Part shown: positions 42,533 through 50,660 of the stretch, piece by piece | How positions within the stretch are numbered: the stretch's first letter is position 1 | Layout of the letters: each line of letters begins with the position of its first letter | Origin: Taishania sp037189645 | Lineage (GTDB): Bacteria > Bacteroidota > Bacteroidia > Flavobacteriales_D > Crocinitomicaceae | NCBI GenBank assembly: GCA_037189645.1 | Contig: JBBCIY010000006.1 | Span: 53,834 to 117,833, forward strand | Reading direction: 5' to 3' | DNA length: 64,000 bases | The notes under the pieces: generated by a model | Told to the model about the DNA's origin: nothing | The model's input: the letters and a program-made list of their open reading frames with translations, nothing else | Databases searched by the model: none | Program-made: the position numbers and the translations under genes

Positions 42533-43486
42533 TCAGAACTTGTAACGTCCTCCTTTCCAAACATGTTTTCTTCTTTCTGAACCGTAATCTTTATAGGTAA
42601 TGTTCCTGTAAGCGACGATATTCAGGTAAAAATAAGCATCTTTTTGCTCGTCTCCTCTTTGCTGCCCTGTCGTAAACCAGGTTGTGTTCTGGTGGCTCGG
42701 GTTTGAAAGATAAGCAGATTCCTGCCCAACCTGGCTTGCAAGCACTGCGGGATCATAATAAACGCCTCCGACATCATCGATGTAATCCGTAAACGTTTTC
42801 ACATAGGTAGCTTCCACTCCCAGTCTCCACATGCGTCCGATTCCCATTCTGAAACCGATACCTGCCGGAATCGTCAGGGTTACAGGTCCGTATGGCTTCG
42901 GTCCTCCTTCCAGTCCCTGTCCTTCTGTTTTCAAAGGGCGTAAATTTACCCAGCTTCCCTGGTACTGAGCCTGTGGATTGAAATAAGCAACTCCTACTCC
43001 CCCGAACAAATACAATTGTGTATTTCTTTCTTTAGCGCTTTTTAATCCTTTGATCTTATAACGGGCACCAAATTTCTCGTTGGAAAGTACAATGAATTCT
43101 ATTCTTTGTGCCAGCTCGACAATGATCGATCGGAAGTGTAAATTTCTTGAATTACGGATAATCTCATTTGTAAGGGCGTCATTTCCTCTGACCATTCCCA
43201 CGTTCAACGTTGTGGTAGTTGCCCAGAATGGATGAAAACGATAACGGAACCCGATCATTCCGCCCAGATTTGTCGATTTAAAATCCAGGTCTCTCAATGA
43301 ATAGTCTGTCCCAACCCTGTCTCTTCCTCCCAGGTCTCCCAGGAACTGAGTGGCTCCAACACCAAACAGGATCTCTTTTTTATTCAGGGACCAGTTTCGT
43401 TGTGTATTAAAGTTTGTGTGCTGCGCCATAACTGCTGTGCTGAAGCAGAGGATTAACAGTGTAAGTGAGTTATGAAGTGTTTTCAT
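42533..43486 (-). CDS. PorG-like outer-membrane beta-barrel protein (DUF6089 type)
   Basis: A 317-residue protein with signal peptide (about 1-20, ending AVMAQ) and an outer-membrane barrel rich in aromatic strands. The early FGVGATQFLGDLGG and the later TFTDYIDDVGGVYYDP are features of the DUF6089/PorG group; PorG is a component of the type IX secretion machinery. Whether this is PorG itself or a paralogue is uncertain. The start ATG at 43486 follows an unused TTG at 43489. Confidence 0.7.
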   Translation of the reverse strand: MKTLHNSLTLLILCFSTAVMAQHTNFNTQRNWSLNKKEILFGVGATQFLGDLGGRDRVGTDYSLRDLDFKSTNLGGMIGFRYRFHPFWATTTTLNVGMVRGNDALTNEIIRNSRNLHFRSIIVELAQRIEFIVLSNEKFGARYKIKGLKSAKERNTQLYLFGGVGVAYFNPQAQYQGSWVNLRPLKTEGQGLEGGPKPYGPVTLTIPAGIGFRMGIGRMWRLGVEATYVKTFTDYIDDVGGVYYDPAVLASQVGQESAYLSNPSHQNTTWFTTGQQRGDEQKDAYFYLNIVAYRNITYKDYGSERRKHVWKGGRYKF

Positions 43487-43608
43487 CAATTATTTGTTTA
43501 TGATGATCTGTAAAGTATAAATTCTGGACAAATCTATTATTTTATTCTATAGTTTGCAAAAATAAAATCAAATTTAATTTTGACTATCAATTTTTTATGA
43601 CTTTTATG

Positions 43609-44397
43609 TTACTTAAACTTCAGGTTCAGATCCATTGAAACAAACCGCATTAGCTCACCTGTTTCGTCACCGGCAATAACATTCGTAATAAAAATTGTCT
43701 GATTCAGTCCCAGGTTCTCCAGCTCGGAAACAATTTCATCAGGAATCCTGCTTCCTTTTACTGAAATTGTTTTATCTCCCAGCCTCGTGGTATACTGAAT
43801 GCTGAACTGTCTTACATCCAGTCCTTCACCTACAAACACCTCTCCGTTCTTAAAATTTTCCCAGGAAATATCCCCGTTATAGACGCCTGAGATAGAAGGC
43901 AGACTGTTCCTGACAGCTTTCTTCTTTACGTCCACTTTTTTTTCCGTTTCAACCGGTACATCAGCGACTTGCTGAACAGGTATCAAGACAGGCACCTCTT
44001 CACGCGGAGCAGCTTCAGTCTCAGGGACCCGTTTTTCCTGTCGTTTTTCTTTTGCTTCCATTTTCAGCTCGAAATGTGCGATCTCTCCCGAAGCATATCC
44101 CACCTGAGTATTGGAAACATTTACGGCCAAAGTGGCAAGATTTTGTTTAACCTCTTCTTTAGCACTGTTATTCTGAGTAATTATTGTTTCATTTATTTGA
44201 TTTTGTGTTTGATAAAAATAGTAACCAACAATAGCGGCCATACTGGTCATTCCGACCACTCCGTAGAACCAAGGGGACTTCCAGATACCCGGTTGTGATG
44301 ATCTTACTCCTTTCAGTACTGAATCAAAGTTCTGTTTCGCCTGAATGTACTCGGAAGAAAGTCTCCTGCGTCCTACATTAATCTTAAAATGCTTCAT
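43609..44397 (-). CDS. Probable membrane anti-sigma factor
   Basis: A 262-residue bitopic protein: a short basic cytoplasmic part (about 1-45), one transmembrane helix at about 48-66 (FYGVVGMTSMAAIVGYYFY), then a Glu/Lys-rich linker and a C-terminal domain (about 165-262). Its ATG overlaps the stop of the sigma factor by one base (TAATG), so it is very likely the sigma factor's inhibitor. No HxxxCxxC zinc motif, as with the pair at 10.5-11.8 kb. Confidence 0.65.
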   Translation of the reverse strand: MKHFKINVGRRRLSSEYIQAKQNFDSVLKGVRSSQPGIWKSPWFYGVVGMTSMAAIVGYYFYQTQNQINETIITQNNSAKEEVKQNLATLAVNVSNTQVGYASGEIAHFELKMEAKEKRQEKRVPETEAAPREEVPVLIPVQQVADVPVETEKKVDVKKKAVRNSLPSISGVYNGDISWENFKNGEVFVGEGLDVRQFSIQYTTRLGDKTISVKGSRIPDEIVSELENLGLNQTIFITNVIAGDETGELMRFVSMDLNLKFK

Positions 44398-44972
44398 TAC
44401 TCATTTCTATTAATAAACAACTTCTTTAATTTCTCCAACGCACGGAAACACTTTACTTTCGCATTGTTTTCCGTTATTTCAAGTACTTCACCGATCTCTT
44501 TGAAGGAGCGTTTTTCAAAAAAGCGAAGTTCCAATAGTTGCATGTCCTCTTCTTTCATTCTAGAAAGACATACCAGCAACCGCTGTTTGTTTTCCTCACT
44601 TTCATCCTGCTCAAACTCTTCGATCATCTCAGTAACCTGAATCGAATCAATGTTTACGGTACGATCCGCCTTGTTGTCCCTGAAGGCCTGGTACAATTCG
44701 CTTTTCGCGATCCTGTACAGCCAGGAAACAAACGGCACTCCCCGAAACTCATATTTATGGAGGTTTTTAATCGCCTTCATAAACACTTGAGAGGTAACAT
44801 CAAATGCCATTTCCTCATCATCCATTCGCTGATATACATACCTGAATATCTGCTCATGGTATTTTCTATACAACGGCGCAAAATGCTCAGGATCAGCCTT
44901 TGCTCGTTGTATCCATTCCAGCTCTTCCAACATACGGGAGCTGGTCTGGTGATACAATGGGTTCACACTCAT
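44397..44972 (-). CDS. ECF-type RNA polymerase sigma factor
   Basis: A 191-residue sigma factor. Region 2 (about 25-95) has FAPLYRKYHEQIFRYVYQRM and MAFDVTSQVFMKAI; region 4 (about 125-185) has the helix-turn-helix SFKEIGEVLEITENNAKVKC. It overlaps the downstream anti-sigma gene by one base. An imperfect hairpin ACTGGC-N6-GCCAGT lies in its leader (45006-45023). Confidence 0.92.
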   Translation of the reverse strand: MSVNPLYHQTSSRMLEELEWIQRAKADPEHFAPLYRKYHEQIFRYVYQRMDDEEMAFDVTSQVFMKAIKNLHKYEFRGVPFVSWLYRIAKSELYQAFRDNKADRTVNIDSIQVTEMIEEFEQDESEENKQRLLVCLSRMKEEDMQLLELRFFEKRSFKEIGEVLEITENNAKVKCFRALEKLKKLFINRNE

Positions 44973-45133
44973 GGTTTTCGGTTTTATTTTCTAGTTTGCA
45001 GGGTAACTGGCTTGCAGGCCAGTCAACCTTATAATATAATAACACTAAATTGGTTACATCAATTATAACGTAAAATTACCATTTTAGTATGTTTATTTGG
45101 ATATTTTGCAGTTTTCATTGAAGATTTCAAAAA

Positions 45134-45336
45134 GAAAAAACCCATACGCTCTGTTTTCTGAAGCTCCAGAAAACACGTTTTGGATCATCTGACATGTTCT
45201 GTAATCCGCTGTTGAAAAAATCAAACCCTAAGGCTGCGGCCCGCCATAGTCTGCCTAAGAATCACCATATGGTAAAATTTTAAGCTTCAAGATGTCAGCG
45301 TATGGGCTCCCCTGTTGGGATACAGTCTCTGCTCTA
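45134..45336 (-). ncRNA. Candidate structured ncRNA, about 200 nt (6S-like layout)
   Basis: Its ends pair: 5' CCCATACGCT (near 45306 on the minus strand) with 3' AGCGTATGGG (near 45141), followed by TTTTTTC like an intrinsic end. Inside is a perfect 8 bp hairpin GTTTTCTG-GAGCTT-CAGAAAAC (45151-45172), whose loop can pair with an AAGCTT upstream, and a TGACAT/ATGTCA helix. A terminator (45371-45410) and a TTTG-N19-TACATC promoter (45343-45373) precede it, so it is an independent unit. There is no protein frame. Length and long-range pairing recall 6S RNA; tmRNA is excluded by the lack of a tRNA-like end. The family is not assigned. Confidence 0.55.
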
Positions 45337-45342
45337 TCTCTA

Positions 45343-45373
45343 TAGATGTACTGATAGTGCTAATTTAAACAAA
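45343..45373 (-). promoter_or_regulatory. Promoter of the candidate ncRNA
   Basis: On the minus strand TTTG (45370-45373), 19-base spacer, TACATCTA (45343-45350), the last bases deviating from TAnnTTTG. The -33 box overlaps the tail of the YceI terminator. Confidence 0.5.
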
Positions 45374-45410
45374 AAAAGATCATCCACCAAATGGCAGATG
45401 ATCTTTTTTC
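45371..45410 (-). terminator. Terminator of the yceI-like gene
   Basis: A perfect 13 bp stem (AAAAAAGATCATC with GATGATCTTTTTT) and 12-base loop, with T runs on both sides, so it could work in either direction; it lies 27 bases after the YceI stop codon. Confidence 0.85.
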
Positions 45411-45436
45411 AATCTGTGTAACTATTATTTTTTTGA

Positions 45437-45967
45437 TTATTGTTTTACGAGCTGGATCTCAGCGTTTAAACGCACATCCTCAGATACCATTACACCACCT
45501 GTTTCCAGCGCCGCGTTCCATGTCAGGCCATAATCATTCCTGTTGATCTTTCCTGCAATGGTAAAACCTGCCTTCGTATTTCCATACGGGTCTTTCGTAA
45601 TACCTCCCAGCTCCAGTTTGAGCTTTGCTTCCTTTGTGATCCCCTTGATCGTGAAATCCCCGTACACGTTGTACTCTTCATCGTCTACTTTCTCGATCTT
45701 CCTGCTTTTGAAGATCAATTCCGGGTACTTTTCAGCATCAAAAAAGTCTGCGCTTTTCAAATGTCCGTCACGTTGTGCATTGTTGGTGGAAATACTTTCA
45801 ACCGGAGCTGAAAACTGCAGCTGAGCAGTTGAAAAGTCATCCTCTTCCGTTGTTGCTTTCACATCAAATTGAGTAAAGCTTCCTGTTACGTTCGTGATCA
45901 TCAAGTGCTTTACTTTAAACTGCACTTCGCTGTGTGTCGGGTCTACCGCCCATGTGTTTGTTGCCAT
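45437..45967 (-). CDS. YceI family protein
   Basis: A 176-residue lipocalin-like protein of the YceI family, which binds isoprenoid chains. The family pattern is clear: WAVDPTHSEVQFKVKHLMITNVTGSF at the start (quoted in part; the THSEVQFKVKH core is diagnostic), FDAEKYPELIFKS near 75 and FTIKGITKEAKLKLE near 104. There is no signal peptide, so a cytoplasmic form is likely. Confidence 0.92.
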   Translation of the reverse strand: MATNTWAVDPTHSEVQFKVKHLMITNVTGSFTQFDVKATTEEDDFSTAQLQFSAPVESISTNNAQRDGHLKSADFFDAEKYPELIFKSRKIEKVDDEEYNVYGDFTIKGITKEAKLKLELGGITKDPYGNTKAGFTIAGKINRNDYGLTWNAALETGGVMVSEDVRLNAEIQLVKQ

Positions 45968-46037
45968 CTTCTGTTCTATTTAATTGTTACTACTAAACTT
46001 AATCTTACATTTCGGCTGAATGCAGGCCATTCAATGA

Positions 46038-46928
46038 TCAAACCGCCATCGGAACTTCCATCAGCAGGAACTCTGTATCTGCAGTCGCTTCCAATGTTGC
46101 CGAATTGGTATCCCATATACCAAAACCGTCACGCTCATTCAGCTGCTGGCCATTGACCCTGAGGTCTCCTTTCAGCACGAAGACGTACAGGCCGTTTCCT
46201 TCTGCCTTAAACGAATACTCCGTTCTGGTCCCTTTATCGAAATCTGCCAGATGGAACCATGCGTTCTGATGGATCCACACTCCTTCATCATCCCGGTTTG
46301 GAGAAAGAATCTGCTGTAATTTATTTTTCCGGTCTTCTTTATTCAACGTGATCTGATCATACCTCGGCTCAACGTTTCGTTTGTCCGGGAACACCCATAT
46401 CTGCAGGAATTTAACCGGAACCTCTTTGTTCTTATTGTACTCACTGTGCCTGATCCCGGTTCCAGCGCTCATGACCTGCACATCTCCGTTTTTAATTACT
46501 GTCGTGTTTCCCATGGAATCCTGGTGCTCCAGGTCTCCCTCTAACGGGATGCTGATGATCTCCATATTATCATGTGGGTGTGTACCAAATCCCATTCCTC
46601 CCGCGACAATATCATCATTCAGCACTCTCAGCACACCAAAATGCATTCGTTCGGGATTGTAATAGTTGGCAAAGCTGAATGTGTGCCGACTGTGCAACCA
46701 TCCGTGGTTTGCATCGCCTCTTGTAGCGGATTTATGTAAAACTGTATTTTCCATCATTTTTGAGTTTGTATTCGGAAGGTGGTTGAACCCGATATTGTCG
46801 GGACTGGTCATCGGTTCCAGCTTTTCCAGTTCGCTGATCTCATTCGACAAAGCAGAAATTCCGGATGCGCCTAATGCAAAAATACCTGTGCCGAGTAATC
46901 CTTTCCTGATAAAATCTTTTCGTTCCAT
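46038..46928 (-). CDS. Pirin family protein with Tat-like leader
   Basis: A 296-residue bicupin. The N-terminus MERKDFIRKGLLGTGIFALG looks like a twin-arginine-type leader (basic pair, then FxRKG and hydrophobic), unusual because most pirins are cytoplasmic. The pirin core follows with HTFSFANYYNPERMHFG (about 80-96), the iron-binding GFGTHPHDNMEI (about 115-126) with conserved histidines, and GTGIRHSEYN (about 156-165). Possible quercetinase-type dioxygenase. Confidence 0.86.
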   Translation of the reverse strand: MERKDFIRKGLLGTGIFALGASGISALSNEISELEKLEPMTSPDNIGFNHLPNTNSKMMENTVLHKSATRGDANHGWLHSRHTFSFANYYNPERMHFGVLRVLNDDIVAGGMGFGTHPHDNMEIISIPLEGDLEHQDSMGNTTVIKNGDVQVMSAGTGIRHSEYNKNKEVPVKFLQIWVFPDKRNVEPRYDQITLNKEDRKNKLQQILSPNRDDEGVWIHQNAWFHLADFDKGTRTEYSFKAEGNGLYVFVLKGDLRVNGQQLNERDGFGIWDTNSATLEATADTEFLLMEVPMAV

Positions 46929-46951
46929 AATCCGAATCGTTAACTATGGTA

Positions 46952-46981
46952 CAAAGATCGGAAGCTAGCCGGAACTGTCAA
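46952..46981 (-). promoter_or_regulatory. Promoter of the pirin gene
   Basis: On the minus strand TTG (46979-46981), 19-base spacer, GATCTTTG (46952-46959). The TTG lies in a perfect palindrome GTCAATTGAC (46977-46986), a possible operator. Confidence 0.5.
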
Positions 46982-47128
46982 TTGACCTATGTTAAGAAAT
47001 GTTTTCCGGGGAAGTGTGTATGGATTGGGGAATGAAGAATGGGCAATTGACAATTGTTTGTATGGTTCGTCACAATCGTATGTTAATATTTATTGTGTGC
47101 TGTAATCCGGTCTTCATCATTCTTTTCT

Positions 47129-47136
47129 TACTTTTG
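47129..47136 (+). promoter_or_regulatory. -7 box close to the recF start
   Basis: TACTTTTG matches TAnnTTTG and ends only 4 bases before the recF ATG at 47141; if used, the transcript would start at or next to the start codon. No clear -33 TTTG at 19-20 bases upstream. Confidence 0.45.
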
Positions 47137-47140
47137 CTGT

Positions 47141-48274
47141 ATGCACCTGAAATCACTCCAGTTAATTAATTTCAAGAATTACGAAGAAGCTGAAATCCCT
47201 CTTCATGACGGGATCAATTGCTTCATTGGTGTAAACGGGTCGGGAAAAACGAATATCCTGGATGCTGTGCATTACTTAAGCATGTGCAAATCCTATCTCA
47301 ATACGGTCGATCGTCAGAATATCCGGTTCGAACAGCAATTCTTCTCCATTATCGGCACATTTGACAAGGATGAAAAAGAATACGCCATTCATTGCGCAAT
47401 GAAAACCGGGGCGAAAAAAGTATTCAAGCAAAACAAAAAGGAATACGAAAAGCTGGCGGATCACATCGGTTTGTTCCCAACGGTCATTATTTCTCCTTAT
47501 GACAAGGACCTTATTTCGGAAGGAAGCGAGCTGAGAAGAAAGTGGATGGATGGAATCATTTCTCAATCCGACCGGGAATACCTTTCGGATATACAGCGGT
47601 ATGTGAAGATCCTGGCACAGCGAAACGCCCTGCTGAAAAACATGTATGAAAACGGATTTTTCGAGCGGGAATCTATTGAAGTATGGAATGACCAGCTTAT
47701 CACGACCGGAAACCGTATTCACAAAAAACGAACGGATTTTTTAGCTGATTTCATCCCGGTTTTTCAGAAACAGTATAACCAGATCGGGCTGGATACGGAT
47801 GAAGTATCTCTGGAGTACCGTTCCCAATTGAATGAAGCCCCGTTTGAGCAGCTCCTGCAACAGTCCGAAAGGAAAGATGCCATGACGCAATATACCAACG
47901 CGGGCACACACAAAGATGATTTACTGTTCCTGATCAAAGGGCATCCTGTGAAAAAATTCGGTTCGCAGGGCCAGCAGAAATCGTTCATTATCGCTCTCCG
48001 GCTGGCACAATACGACTGGCTGAAACGAAACCTTGATTTAAAACCGATCCTGCTGCTGGACGATATTTTTGACAAGCTTGACAGAAACAGGGTACAGCGC
48101 CTGATGGACCTGGTGTCTTCTGACTTTTTCGGGCAGGTATTGGTAACCGATACGGATGAAGAGCGGATCCGACTTACGTTCGCCGAAAATAACCTGGGGG
48201 GCAAAATGTACCGGATCGACAAAGGAATGGTGGAAACGCTTCCTGAGCTGGAACCTAAAATGGTGGGCGTATGA
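47141..48274 (+). CDS. recF: DNA replication and repair protein RecF
   Basis: A 377-residue ABC/SMC-like ATPase that loads RecA at gaps together with RecO and RecR. The ATP site Walker A GVNGSGKTN is at about 31-39, the signature-region QGQQKSFIIALRLAQ at about 286-300 and Walker B LLLDDIFDKLD at about 312-322. The frame is open to 47093, but the ATG at 47141 gives the canonical MHLKSLQLINFKNY. The DUF721 gene starts 4 bases inside its end (ATGA). Confidence 0.93.
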   Translation: MHLKSLQLINFKNYEEAEIPLHDGINCFIGVNGSGKTNILDAVHYLSMCKSYLNTVDRQNIRFEQQFFSIIGTFDKDEKEYAIHCAMKTGAKKVFKQNKKEYEKLADHIGLFPTVIISPYDKDLISEGSELRRKWMDGIISQSDREYLSDIQRYVKILAQRNALLKNMYENGFFERESIEVWNDQLITTGNRIHKKRTDFLADFIPVFQKQYNQIGLDTDEVSLEYRSQLNEAPFEQLLQQSERKDAMTQYTNAGTHKDDLLFLIKGHPVKKFGSQGQQKSFIIALRLAQYDWLKRNLDLKPILLLDDIFDKLDRNRVQRLMDLVSSDFFGQVLVTDTDEERIRLTFAENNLGGKMYRIDKGMVETLPELEPKMVGV

Positions 48275-48573
48275 ATGAGTTCAAACGAAATGCGAATGAA
48301 GCTCCTTTGAAAGATCTCATCGACAAATTCCTGAAGGCTTATCGCCTTGACGGGAAGATGAAAGAGATGGATGTTCTCAGCGGATGGCCGGAAATGATGG
48401 GCATTGCTGTTGCCAACAGAACGGAAAGCCTGTACATCAGAAACCGGGTACTGCATGTAAAGATGAATTCTTCCGTTATGCGTGACGAGCTTGCACACGG
48501 GAAGCAGATCATCCTTCACCGTGTCAATGAATTTGCAGGGAAGAAAATCATTGATGATGTCTGGTTTGAATAA
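48271..48573 (+). CDS. DUF721 (DciA-like) protein
   Basis: A 100-residue protein of the DUF721 family, related to the helicase operator DciA, with the KMKEMDVLSGWPEMMG core at about 29-44 and a C-terminal RDELAHGKQIILHRVNEF. It overlaps recF by 4 bases, a pairing repeated across Bacteroidota. Confidence 0.85.
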   Translation: MNEFKRNANEAPLKDLIDKFLKAYRLDGKMKEMDVLSGWPEMMGIAVANRTESLYIRNRVLHVKMNSSVMRDELAHGKQIILHRVNEFAGKKIIDDVWFE

Positions 48574-48690
48574 CATGCACCTTCCCGGAAAACCGCCGGT
48601 ATCCTGATTTTTAAGTAACAGATCACCAGAACACAGCCGCACAGTGGTTAAGAATTCCGGCAGCTTATATTTCCAACCATTCTGAACATA

Positions 48691-48730
48691 AAAAAAGACA
48701 GGAAAAAATCTTCTCCTGCCTCTTTCTTTT
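48691..48730. terminator. Bidirectional terminator
   Basis: AAAGACAGGA (48695-48704 region) pairs with TCCTG and TCTTT (48715-48725) with a small bulge, with A/T runs on both sides. It lies between convergent DUF721 and phosphatase genes. Confidence 0.65.
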
Positions 48731-48763
48731 TTGAACTGTTTGTTATGAACTGTGTATTACTTC

Positions 48764-50656
48764 CTATTGTTTGATAAAACTTCTTCTCAACGTGGTATTT
48801 CCTTCATCGTGAATCAGTAAGATATATTTTCCTTCCGCAAATGATGTTGTATTGACCTGCTTGATCCAGGAACCCTGCTGGCAAACGAATGTTTCATTGA
48901 AGACCATTTTTCCTGTTTCATCAATGATTTCGATCTTCATCTCGTCTGTCGTCAGGTTGGAAAAGTGAATATTCAGCACCGTAGCGACAGGATTGGGGTA
49001 CAGTCCTATCACAATAATATCCTTTTCGATTTCCTCTACTGCCAATCCCGGGTTTCCGGGTTCTTCCTCCTCCTCTTCTTCTTCAACGATCGTTCTGGGG
49101 CAATAAGCCGGTACATCTGTAAAGATATCCTGGCGTGCAAAAGCAATTGTATTTGTAGCCTGCAATTGTGTTGTTCCGTTATTCGCATAATAGGATTTCG
49201 CCCATACAGCGGATGAATCTTCTGTATCAATTGTATTGACAAAGTACCAGTCCGATTGTACGCGATTTTGATTTACATCGACAATCATATACCCTTTTTT
49301 ATCAAGGTTGACCCATTTTATGTGACTGTTGGCCGCCATGATTACGCTTGCACCCACTCCTGCTCCCAGGTCCATTCCCGGGGAGGTTACACTCGGTGTT
49401 ACAAACTCAATTCCGGCTTTGCTCGCTCCGATCGGGATTTCCATTGCCCAGGAAGTGTGTATATCTCCCGTCAGCGCAACAAAATTCTGAATCCCGTTCG
49501 AAAAAACATGGTTCAGGATCTGGGAACGTTCCGCAGGATACCCGTCCCACTGGTCCATGTTGACAGGAATTCCGAAAGCGGTCAGAGGAGCCATCATTAC
49601 CTGCTGGGCGATCAGCTTGTAAACTCCCGTACTTGCAGAAAGCTCGTTCAGGAACCAGTTTCGCTGCGGAATTCCCAGCATTGTCCTGCCGGAATTATTC
49701 AGCTGAGAGCTTCCCCACGCAACCTGTTCGCTCCGGCCTGTAAGGCGTGTATCAAGCAGGATCATATCCACCAGCTTCCCGTAAGAAACAGACCGGTAAA
49801 TTTCGTATTGTCCTACCGTTTCATTATCCCGGATGGGCAACCATTCAAAATACGCTTTTTTGGAAGCTTCTTTCCTGACCACCCAGTCTCCTTCTCCGTT
49901 ATTGTGATTCTCGGCGCCTCCTACCCAGGAATCGTTTGCAGATTCATGGTCGTCCCAGATACAGAACCAGGGAAATAACTGGTGCAGCCTGCGCAGGTCC
50001 TTGTCCAGCCGGTAAATGGAATGACGCATCCTGTAGTCTTCCAGCGTAATGGTCTCATGCAACGGATCCATTACACGTCCGGTAGCAGGATTGGGAGAAT
50101 ACCCCCCGGTTTCATACTCATAGTAATAATCTCCCAGGCAAAGGACCGCATCAAAGTCCTTCCGGTCTGCCAATGACGCGTAGACATTGAAAAAACCGGC
50201 TTCGAGATTCGCGCAGGATACTACCGCAAACCGAAGGCTGTCTTTCATGATGTTTTCTGCCGGAGTTGTTCTTGTCCGGCCCTGGATGCTGTTCTTCCCG
50301 TAAGCGTAAAATTCATAGTAATACCAGGTGTCGGGTTGTAGTTCCGTTACGTCGATCTTTACCGTATAATCTCGTTCATGCGTCGTAATCACACTTCCTG
50401 ACTGTACAACGTTCGCCATTGCTGTGTCAGTGGCCATTTTCCAGCTCACCACCACCGGGTTCTGGTTCTCCCCTGCAGGTGTAACTCTTGTCCAGATAAT
50501 TACCCTGTCTTGTAACGGGTCTCCGGAAGCAACTCCGTGATAAAACGGCTCCATACAAACTTCCGCAACAACGCTCCTGGTCTCCAGCAGGTCGGACTGA
50601 GAAAATACCGGCAGTGTTGAAAAGAGCACTATGAAACTTAGAGCGATCGTCTTCAT
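48764..50656 (-). CDS. T9SS-secreted PhoD-type alkaline phosphatase
   Basis: A 630-residue secreted phosphatase. A signal peptide (about 1-19) precedes the PhoD N-terminal Fn3-like domain (about 35-125) and the metallophosphatase domain (about 135-520), with CLGDYYYEYE near 182 and WDDHESANDSWVGG near 242 and ALTGDIHTSW near 415 as metal-site motifs. A run of eight glutamates (about 537-544) acts as a linker to the C-terminal type A T9SS domain (about 550-630, starting LYPNPVATVLN). It releases phosphate from phosphodiesters or monoesters outside the cell. It is last of four T9SS cargo genes on this strand. Confidence 0.88.
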   Translation of the reverse strand: MKTIALSFIVLFSTLPVFSQSDLLETRSVVAEVCMEPFYHGVASGDPLQDRVIIWTRVTPAGENQNPVVVSWKMATDTAMANVVQSGSVITTHERDYTVKIDVTELQPDTWYYYEFYAYGKNSIQGRTRTTPAENIMKDSLRFAVVSCANLEAGFFNVYASLADRKDFDAVLCLGDYYYEYETGGYSPNPATGRVMDPLHETITLEDYRMRHSIYRLDKDLRRLHQLFPWFCIWDDHESANDSWVGGAENHNNGEGDWVVRKEASKKAYFEWLPIRDNETVGQYEIYRSVSYGKLVDMILLDTRLTGRSEQVAWGSSQLNNSGRTMLGIPQRNWFLNELSASTGVYKLIAQQVMMAPLTAFGIPVNMDQWDGYPAERSQILNHVFSNGIQNFVALTGDIHTSWAMEIPIGASKAGIEFVTPSVTSPGMDLGAGVGASVIMAANSHIKWVNLDKKGYMIVDVNQNRVQSDWYFVNTIDTEDSSAVWAKSYYANNGTTQLQATNTIAFARQDIFTDVPAYCPRTIVEEEEEEEEPGNPGLAVEEIEKDIIVIGLYPNPVATVLNIHFSNLTTDEMKIEIIDETGKMVFNETFVCQQGSWIKQVNTTSFAEGKYILLIHDEGNTTLRRSFIKQ

Positions 50657-50660
50657 CGGG

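Noticed and set aside
45134..45336. tmRNA or RNase P RNA
   Set aside because: No tRNA-like 3' end or GTTCGAATC-type arm, and none of the conserved RNase P core sequence was seen; length is also wrong for both.
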